From Chloroflexota bacterium (GTDB taxonomy: Bacteria; Chloroflexota; Anaerolineae; Anaerolineales; Anaerolineaceae): a stretch of DNA of 5,770 nucleotides. The notes below the pieces were generated by a model. It was not told the DNA's origin. It saw nothing but the letters and a program-made list of their open reading frames with translations, and made no database searches. Numbering within the stretch: position 1 is the stretch's first letter; every line of letters begins with the position of its first letter. The position numbers were made by a program, and so were the translations under genes. The stretch spans positions 1-5,770 of the forward strand of contig DSBE01000359.1 in NCBI GenBank assembly GCA_011053085.1, in the 5' to 3' direction. Shown here one piece after another: positions 1-3,714 of the stretch.

Positions 1-310
1 GCCCCAGCCGGTCAGCCTCATCAACCGCCAGTTCCATCACCCGTTGTACGCCGGGTGACAGCGAAATGCGCTTGCCGGGTTCGGCTTCGCCGGGTTTGGG
101 CGGGTTCAATTCATCAATAATTTCACGCACACGCTCTTCTTCAATCCCCAGATTGGTCAGCACACGCGCGGCAATGCCATCGCCTTCACGCAGCAATCCC
201 AGCAGGAAATGCTCCGTATTGATCGACGGCTGGTTGGCTTTTTCAGCTTCCTGGTGCGCCAGGGTGAACACTTGTTTCGCCCGGGCAGTAAATCTATCCA
301 TAATAGACAC
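1..310 (-). CDS. clpC: ATP-dependent Clp protease ATP-binding subunit ClpC, N-terminal part (partial, 3' end outside window)
   Basis: About 103 codons are visible, reading leftwards off the window. From the internal ATG at 301 the protein begins MDRFTARAKQVFTLAHQEAE, the typical start of a ClpC/ClpA N-terminal (Clp_N) domain. A first Clp_N repeat follows, with NTEHFLLGLLREGDGIAARV and GIEEERVREIIDEL. The sequence is cut in the second repeat, at LSPGVQRVMELAVDEADRLG. By family knowledge ClpC is a cytoplasmic AAA+ unfoldase that feeds substrates to ClpP, and its N-domain binds adaptors and substrates. The AAA+ modules are not in view, so ClpC rather than ClpA or ClpB rests on N-domain similarity. 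I chose the in-frame GTG at 310 (adding M-S-I) because the strong SD at 319-325 is 8 nt from it, but 17 nt from the ATG at 301. It lies downstream of radA on the same strand, with a gap of 173 bp that leaves room for its own promoter. Confidence 0.88.
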   Translation of the reverse strand, partial: MSIMDRFTARAKQVFTLAHQEAEKANQPSINTEHFLLGLLREGDGIAARVLTNLGIEEERVREIIDELNPPKPGEAEPGKRISLSPGVQRVMELAVDEADRLG

Positions 311-318
311 AGTTTGTG

Positions 319-325
319 CCTCCTT
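319..325 (-). promoter_or_regulatory. Ribosome binding site of clpC (decides a GTG start)
   Basis: The minus strand reads AAGGAGG here, a near-perfect Shine-Dalgarno. The spacing is 8 nt to the GTG at 310 and 17 nt to the ATG at 301, which favours the GTG start. The full purine run is AAAAGGAGG (319-327), and its AAAAGGA part is complementary to UCCUUUU at 364-370 of the same leader. Confidence 0.75.
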
Positions 326-340
326 TTCGTTTTTCCGTCA

Positions 341-369
341 CCTTCCAAGCCCCCATCATGCTTAAAAGG
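341..369 (-). promoter_or_regulatory. Hairpin in the clpC leader, with wobble pairs
   Basis: Read on the minus strand, CCTTTTAAGC (369-360) and GCTTGGAAGG (350-341) form a 10-bp stem with two U-G wobbles and a 9-nt loop. The wobbles pair only in RNA made from the minus strand, the clpC direction. No T-run follows, so it is not a terminator. The stem ends 15 nt before the SD. Its 5' arm could instead pair with the SD, so a regulatory role is conceivable but unproven. Confidence 0.4.
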
Positions 370-406
370 ACATTTTTGCTGCTTCTATTAAATTTTAACC
401 TATCCG

Positions 407-439
407 GCCAGATATTTCATTAACTTTGATTCATCTGGC
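407..439. promoter_or_regulatory. 7-bp inverted repeat upstream of clpC, possible operator
   Basis: GCCAGAT (407-413) and ATCTGGC (433-439) are perfect inverted arms separated by an AT-rich 19-nt spacer. One arm covers the expected start point of the candidate clpC promoter at 444-470. The dyad does not match the CIRCE, CtsR or HspR operators known to control heat-shock genes in other bacteria. It may be a binding site for an unknown regulator or chance. Confidence 0.3.
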
Positions 440-443
440 GTGT

Positions 444-470
444 TTTATACACATTTCTAACACTTGTCGA
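444..470 (-). promoter_or_regulatory. Candidate promoter for clpC
   Basis: On the minus strand TCGACA (470-465, one mismatch to TTGACA) and TATAAA (449-444, one mismatch to TATAAT) are separated by 15 bp, shorter than the usual 17. It lies just after the radA stop codon and would give clpC a leader of about 125 nt. No terminator is visible between radA and clpC, so readthrough from radA is equally possible. Confidence 0.25.
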
Positions 471-483
471 AGGTAATGCTTGC

Positions 484-1881
484 TCAACTCTCTTTCGGCA
501 GGATGGCGTGGTGCAGCGCTTCACGCAGCGAACGTGCTTCGATCACCTCGATGCCAGCCGGCAATGGTTCACCCTGCCCCAGTTTCCGTGGAATGACCGC
601 TCGTTTAAAGCCCAGCTTTTGCGCCTCGCGCAGGCGGTGATTCATCTGCCCCACCCAGCGCAGTTCGCCGCTCAACCCGACCTCGCCAATCAGCACCACA
701 TCGGCATACACCGAGCGGTCAAACAGCGACGAGGCGATCGCCGCTGCCAGCGCCAGGTCGGCAGCTGGTTCATCTACACGCATGCCGCCGACCACGTTCA
801 CGAAAATGTCCTGTTCGCCCAACTTTAAACCCATGCGGCGCGTCAGCACCGCTACGATCAACAGCAGTCGGTTGAAATCCACCCCATTGGGGGTGCGGCG
901 CGCATTGCCGAAGTTGGTCGGACTGGTCAGGCCCTGCAGTTCCACCAGGATCGGTCGCGTGCCTTCCATCGTCACCGCGATGGCTGAACCGGGCGCGTTG
1001 ACCATGCGCTCCGCCAGAAAAGCCTCCGAAGGGTTCAACACCTCACGCAAGCCGCGGTCAACCATCTCGAACACGCCTACCTCAGAGGTAGCGCCAAAGC
1101 GATTTTTGACCGAACGCAGCAATCGGAACGCCTGGTAGCGGTCGCCTTCCAGATACAACACGGTATCCACGATATGCTCCAGCACGCGCGGACCGGCAAT
1201 TTCGCCCTCTTTGGTCACATGCCCGATCACGAACACCGCCAGTTCTGACAGTTTCGCTACCTCGCGCAGGCGCGAAGAACACTCACGCACCTGCGTCACA
1301 GAACCCGCTGCCGATTTGAGTTCCGGCAGGTAGATGGTCTGAATGGAATCGACGATCAACAGATCAGGTGTGATCGCGCCCACATGGTGCAGAATGGCAT
1401 CCATGTTGGTTTCTGTCAACAAATACAGATTCTCAGGCAGTTTGCCCATACTGCCGTCATTTTCTCGCAGCAGGCGCAGGGCGCGCATCTTGATCTGGCG
1501 CTCAGATTCTTCGCCGGATACATACAGCACGGTCTCTTGCTTTGCCATTTCCAGCGCCATCTGCAGCATCAGCGTTGATTTGCCGATGCCGGGGTCACCG
1601 CCGATCAACACCAGCGAAGCCGGCACTATACCGCCCCCCAACACGCGCGCAAATTCGCCGATCGGCAGCGCCATGCGTTTTTCAGCATCGCCGGAGATCT
1701 CGTGCAGGCGGCGAGGCTTGCTCTCCACGCTGACTGCATGGCGGTGCACGCCTTTGGTTTCAGTCTCCAGATATTCTTCCACCATCGTGCCAAAACTGCC
1801 GCACGACGGACAACGTCCCATTTCTTTGGCGGTCACACGGCCGCACTCCTGACACACAAACCGGGTTTTTGCCTTTGCCAT
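484..1881 (-). CDS. radA: DNA repair protein RadA (Sms)
   Basis: A complete protein of 465 residues, the usual size for the family. RadA is a cytoplasmic RecA-like ATPase that, by family knowledge, acts as a branch-migration helicase processing recombination intermediates alongside RecA. An N-terminal zinc finger has C10-x2-C13 and C24-x2-C27. The RecA-like core holds a Walker A motif GGDPGIGKST (94-103, K101) and a Walker B segment LLIVDSI (174-180, D178). The RadA-specific motif KNRFG is at 259-263. The C-terminal Lon-like domain (about 290-460) carries GGMRVDEPAADLALAAAIAS from about 365; in RadA this domain is a non-proteolytic scaffold. The ATG start is supported by AGGAG at 1889-1893 with a 7-nt spacer. 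It is transcribed divergently from the small membrane gene at 1966 and lies upstream of clpC on the same strand. No key residue is missing. Confidence 0.98.
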   Translation of the reverse strand: MAKAKTRFVCQECGRVTAKEMGRCPSCGSFGTMVEEYLETETKGVHRHAVSVESKPRRLHEISGDAEKRMALPIGEFARVLGGGIVPASLVLIGGDPGIGKSTLMLQMALEMAKQETVLYVSGEESERQIKMRALRLLRENDGSMGKLPENLYLLTETNMDAILHHVGAITPDLLIVDSIQTIYLPELKSAAGSVTQVRECSSRLREVAKLSELAVFVIGHVTKEGEIAGPRVLEHIVDTVLYLEGDRYQAFRLLRSVKNRFGATSEVGVFEMVDRGLREVLNPSEAFLAERMVNAPGSAIAVTMEGTRPILVELQGLTSPTNFGNARRTPNGVDFNRLLLIVAVLTRRMGLKLGEQDIFVNVVGGMRVDEPAADLALAAAIASSLFDRSVYADVVLIGEVGLSGELRWVGQMNHRLREAQKLGFKRAVIPRKLGQGEPLPAGIEVIEARSLREALHHAILPKES

Positions 1882-1888
1882 TTGCTTT

Positions 1889-1912
1889 CTCCTGATATCC
1901 CTGATTGTAGCA
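1889..1912 (-). promoter_or_regulatory. Extended -10 promoter and RBS of radA
   Basis: The minus strand carries TGCTACAAT at 1912-1904, an extended -10 element (TGn plus TACAAT, one mismatch to consensus). No convincing -35 lies 16-18 bp upstream; the nearest TTGACA (1939-1934) is 24 bp away. Transcription would start near 1897, giving a very short leader containing AGGAG (1893-1889), 7 nt from the radA ATG. Confidence 0.4.
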
Positions 1913-1930
1913 CAGAGCTTTTCTACGCCC

Positions 1931-1958
1931 CATTGTCAATGCATGAATCGTTTATAAT
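1931..1958 (+). promoter_or_regulatory. Candidate promoter of the small membrane-protein gene, with an overlapping palindrome
   Basis: A perfect TATAAT lies at 1953-1958 on the plus strand. The possible -35 TTGTCA (1933-1938) is only 14 bp away, so the promoter depends mainly on its -10 box. The -35 region lies inside an 11-bp palindrome CATTGTCAATG (1931-1941), which could be a regulator site between the two divergent genes. The predicted start point at about 1965 coincides with the ATG of the downstream gene. Confidence 0.45.
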
Positions 1959-1965
1959 CATAGCC

Positions 1966-2244
1966 ATGCGAGCCTGGTTTGAATCTATCGAAGATGACAG
2001 CGAAAAACGCGCCCTGTACTCGGTGCCGGTAGGCATCCTCAGCGTGGTGTTGGCGCTGGCGACCTTCCTGCACTTCCTCGCCTACCCGCTCTCCGTCACA
2101 ACCTCCATCATCGGTTTGTTGATGGCCTACAGCAGTCTGGACACCAAACGCGGCTGGCATGCCGTCGCCGGTATGGTATTGAACGCTATCGGCCTGCTCC
2201 TCCCGCTGACTCTGCTGGCGATATTGTTCTTGTTCGCCCGTTAG
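1966..2244 (+). CDS. Small membrane protein, DUF4190-like (hypothetical)
   Basis: The gene encodes 92 residues. An acidic and basic cytoplasmic-looking N-terminus (ESIEDDSEKR, 6-15) is followed by hydrophobic stretches at about 18-41, 43-58 and 68-90, so two or three membrane helices. A GLLMAYSSLD segment, a charged turn KRGW, and a helix beginning HAVAGMVLNAIGLLL resemble the small DUF4190-type membrane domain, whose pattern is short helix, RG, then A-x-AG-x-x-L. Function is unknown, and the family assignment is from pattern memory only. The frame is open back to 1702, but that part is antisense to radA. I chose the ATG at 1966 because it sits about 7 nt after a perfect TATAAT and no SD precedes it, which suggests a leaderless mRNA. 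An upstream in-frame ATG at 1939 would add nine residues, but it too lacks an SD. Its stop lies 4 bp from that of the convergent permease gene. Confidence 0.7.
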   Translation: MRAWFESIEDDSEKRALYSVPVGILSVVLALATFLHFLAYPLSVTTSIIGLLMAYSSLDTKRGWHAVAGMVLNAIGLLLPLTLLAILFLFAR

Positions 2245-2248
2245 CAGC

Positions 2249-3007
2249 CTACAGAACATACATCAACAGCAGTGTGCGCACCTGCAGGAAAATGATCAAT
2301 CCCGCTACGATGAACATCAGCAGCCGTGTCGGCATCTTCTTTGTCACGAACGCACCCAGCGGTGCCGCAATCACCCCGCCGATAATCAACCCGATGATAA
2401 CCTGCCACTCGGTGATGCCGATCAGAACGATGAATGTAGCGGCTTCAGCCAGTGTGACAAAGAATTCGCTCGCATTAACTGAGCCGATGGATTCACGCGG
2501 TGAATGGCCACCGGAGATCAGGGTGGTGGTGACGATCGGACCCCATCCGCCGCCGCCGACTGCGTCGAAGAAACCGCCGACCAGCCCTAAGATGCTCATC
2601 TGCCAGGCTTTAGGAGGAACCGGTGCTGCCTCCTCTTTGTGCTGGTTGAATCGAATCGCTTTTACCAGGATACGCAAGCCCATCAACAGCAGATACACGG
2701 TGATAAATGGCTTGATCGCCTTGCCGTCGATGTTGGTGAGCAAGTAAGCACCAACCACCCCGCCAATCACACCGGGAATAATCAGGGCTTTGACGAAATA
2801 CCTATTGATATTTCCCAATTTGAAATGTGAGATGCCTGATACAAAAGTAGTGAACACTTCGGCAATATGCACCGAAGCGCTGGCAACCGCCGGTGACACC
2901 CCGAACGACAGCAGCAAGCTGTTAGAGGTCACGCCATACGCCATGCCCAACGCGCCATCCACCATCTGCGCAACAAAACCCAACAGAATAAACAACAGAA
3001 TTGTCAT
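2249..3007 (-). CDS. Sulfite exporter TauE/SafE (TSUP) family permease
   Basis: A very hydrophobic protein of 252 residues, typical for the TSUP family, with about seven to eight membrane helices. It shows the family's internal two-fold repeat. The N-half begins LLGFVAQMVDGALGMAYGV (about 8-26), and the C-half repeats this as GLVGGFFDAVGGGGWGPIVT (141-160), with the glycine-rich motif after D. A hydrophilic loop (NQHKEEAAPVPPK, 121-133) joins the halves. TSUP members move sulfite, sulfoacetate, thiosulfate or other small organic anions across the inner membrane. The substrate cannot be read from this sequence, and no sulfur genes flank it. The open frame reaches a TTG at 3019 and an ATG at 3013; I prefer the ATG at 3007 because GAGG (3014-3017) lies 6 nt before it. 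The gene is convergent with the small membrane protein, with a 4-bp gap and no room for a terminator. Confidence 0.92.
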   Translation of the reverse strand: MTILLFILLGFVAQMVDGALGMAYGVTSNSLLLSFGVSPAVASASVHIAEVFTTFVSGISHFKLGNINRYFVKALIIPGVIGGVVGAYLLTNIDGKAIKPFITVYLLLMGLRILVKAIRFNQHKEEAAPVPPKAWQMSILGLVGGFFDAVGGGGWGPIVTTTLISGGHSPRESIGSVNASEFFVTLAEAATFIVLIGITEWQVIIGLIIGGVIAAPLGAFVTKKMPTRLLMFIVAGLIIFLQVRTLLLMYVL

Positions 3008-3013
3008 TTTCAT

Positions 3014-3017
3014 CCTC
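3014..3017 (-). promoter_or_regulatory. RBS favouring the ATG at 3007 of the TSUP permease
   Basis: The minus strand reads TTGAGG then ATGAAA before the ATG at 3007, so GAGG is spaced 6 nt from it. The alternative ATG at 3013 has only a weaker CAGG at a similar distance. The choice changes the protein by two residues. Confidence 0.45.
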
Positions 3018-3040
3018 AACCTGTTTACTCGATGATGAAA

Positions 3041-3068
3041 AGTTTACTGGATATTGATGAATTGTCAA
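3041..3068 (-). promoter_or_regulatory. Candidate promoter of the TSUP permease
   Basis: On the minus strand a perfect -35 TTGACA (3068-3063) and a -10 TAAACT (3046-3041, two mismatches) are separated by 16 bp. The predicted start, near 3034, gives a leader of about 27 nt with the GAGG site. The -35 box overlaps the left arm of an inverted repeat, TTGTCA (3062-3067) and TGACAA (3086-3091) with 18 nt between, a possible operator. Confidence 0.5.
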
Positions 3069-3236
3069 GATACCAGGGTCACACCTGACAACAGAAAAAA
3101 ACCATAGAACTAAGACAATGAACACTCGGATCCATTCCTCATGACTGGTCTCAGGGTTTATAGCGGGATTCCATACTTAAGTACAATCGGAATTAGACCA
3201 ACGAGGGTGGCGGCAGCATCCCCAAATCCGCTATTC

Positions 3237-3242
3237 TATACT
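3237..3242 (+). promoter_or_regulatory. Possible -10 box for the small-peptide transcript
   Basis: TATACT differs from TATAAT at one base and lies 43 nt before the first small ORF, so transcription would start near 3249. No recognisable -35 lies 16-18 bp upstream. A second candidate, TACAAT at 3182-3187, adjoins the palindrome TACTTAAGTA (3174-3183). Neither is convincing alone. Confidence 0.25.
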
Positions 3243-3255
3243 CAGGAAAGGTTCT

Positions 3256-3473
3256 GTTTGGAAGATAGAAATCAGGAGAAATACCATGAAAACGACGCGC
3301 GAAAAAGAATTGGAAAAGCAAATGATGATCGCCATCGTGACCAACCACCTGTGCAGCTGCATCCGTTGAATATGCAACTGCCCATCCAGCTAAGAACTGC
3401 TTGCATTGAGATAACAAATTTGCCATCATAGGCGAGGTCATTTGCCAGAAGGCACAGGCGTTTGGAAGACGCC
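3256..3473 (+). repeat. 10-bp direct repeat preceding each small ORF, second copy in a small hairpin
   Basis: GTTTGGAAGA occurs at 3256-3265 (20 nt before the ATG of peptide 1) and at 3460-3469 (49 nt before the ATG of peptide 2). The second copy largely lies within a short hairpin, GGCGT (3457-3461) and ACGCC (3469-3473), with a 7-nt loop. The rest of the inter-ORF gap (3370-3518) shows no other coding sequence I can support. The repeat may be a trace of the duplication that produced the two ORFs. Confidence 0.35.
3286..3369 (+). CDS. Small peptide 1 of a tandem 27-residue pair (unknown function)
   Basis: A 27-residue ORF with ATG start and TGA stop, preceded by AGGAG (3274-3278) at a 7-nt spacing. 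The peptide begins MKTTREKELEKQMMIA and ends in a short segment with two cysteines (C23, C25) and a final arginine. The first eleven residues are charged (K2, R5, E6, K7, E8, E10, K11); the rest is mainly hydrophobic. It matches the second peptide downstream without gaps: M1, K2, L9, E10, K11, I15, A16, V18, N20 and R27 are identical, and T3/S, T4/S, R5/K, E6/D, M13/I and H21/Q are conservative. I do not recognise the family. The paired cysteines are absent from the partner peptide. It could be a secreted or membrane-associated peptide, a type I toxin-like peptide, a peptide precursor or a leader peptide; nothing nearby (no modification enzyme or exporter) favours one of these. Confidence 0.55.
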   Translation: MKTTREKELEKQMMIAIVTNHLCSCIR

Positions 3474-3518
3474 AGACAAATTGGAACGAAAGAAATGAAT
3501 CAACAGGAGAATTTACAA

Positions 3519-3602
3519 ATGAAGAGCAGCAAAGACATCCGCCTGGAGAAGGCAATCGCAATTGCGGGTGTTATCAACCAAAGCATGATTATTCGGCGCT
3601 GA
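3519..3602 (+). CDS. Small peptide 2 of a tandem 27-residue pair (unknown function)
   Basis: A 27-residue ORF, ATG to TGA, with AGGAG at 3505-3509 and a 9-nt spacer. The peptide begins MKSSKDIRLEKAIAIAGVIN and ends with hydrophobic residues and R26-R27. It has the same length and design as peptide 1: charged N-terminal third, hydrophobic remainder, terminal arginine. Estimated net charge is about +4, versus about +2 for peptide 1. Identical residues are often encoded by synonymous codons in the two ORFs (AAA/AAG, GAA/GAG, TTG/CTG, ATC/ATT, GCC/GCG, GTG/GTT), as expected if the peptide rather than the DNA is conserved. It is followed within a few bases by a tight hairpin and about 40 bp later by a strong terminator, so both ORFs probably end one transcript. 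No cysteine is present. Function unknown. Confidence 0.6.
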   Translation: MKSSKDIRLEKAIAIAGVINQSMIIRR

Positions 3603-3605
3603 GGA

Positions 3606-3624
3606 ATCGAGGCAAAGCCTCGAT
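3606..3624. other. Perfect 8-bp hairpin just after small peptide 2
   Basis: ATCGAGGC (3606-3613) and GCCTCGAT (3617-3624) form a perfect 8-bp stem with an AAA loop, three bases after the TGA of peptide 2. No T-run follows on the plus strand, so it is probably not a terminator on its own. It could protect the 3' end of the peptide mRNA or form a two-hairpin end together with the terminator 20 bp downstream. Confidence 0.5.
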
Positions 3625-3643
3625 CATAATCAATCAACCACAA

Positions 3644-3684
3644 AACAAGGGGCTGGCTTTTTGGGTCGGCCCCTTGTTCTTTTT
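3644..3684 (+). terminator. Rho-independent terminator after the small-peptide unit
   Basis: AACAAGGGGC (3644-3653) and GCCCCTTGTT (3669-3678) are perfect 10-bp arms, extendable inward with wobble pairs, and are followed by CTTTTT (3679-3684). This is a strong intrinsic terminator for plus-strand transcription. Read on the minus strand the stem ends in TTGTTTTG, a weaker U-tract, so it may also serve the convergent glycoside hydrolase gene, whose stop is at 3715. Confidence 0.85.
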
Positions 3685-3714
3685 CCTTAATGACGCTTCT
3701 GCAAGTAGGAACAA

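Noticed and set aside
311..483. CIRCE, CtsR or HspR operator upstream of clpC
   Set aside because: None of the known operator patterns is present; only an unrelated 7-bp dyad is seen.
1934..1939. TTGACA on the minus strand as the -35 box of radA
   Set aside because: It lies 24 bp from the TACAAT box, outside the workable spacer range.
1702..1965. N-terminal extension of the small membrane protein into the radA region
   Set aside because: The extra sequence is antisense to the radA N-terminus, including its zinc finger, and no promoter or SD supports it.
3118..3144. Tiny ORF (8 residues) upstream of the peptide pair as a third family member
   Set aside because: No SD and no similarity to the 27-residue peptides.
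3141..3431. 96-codon open frame on the plus strand
   Set aside because: No SD before its ATG and no recognisable motif; it overlaps small peptide 1 in another frame, and the candidate promoter would lie inside it.
3370..3518. A third, degenerate peptide copy between the two small ORFs
   Set aside because: No frame there shows the MK-x-x and LEK pattern; the only ATG frame gives a 19-residue unrelated stretch without an SD.
3193..3561. 122-codon open frame on the minus strand across the small-peptide region
   Set aside because: It has no SD, no recognisable domain and an odd composition, and it is antisense to both small ORFs, whose coding signals are better.
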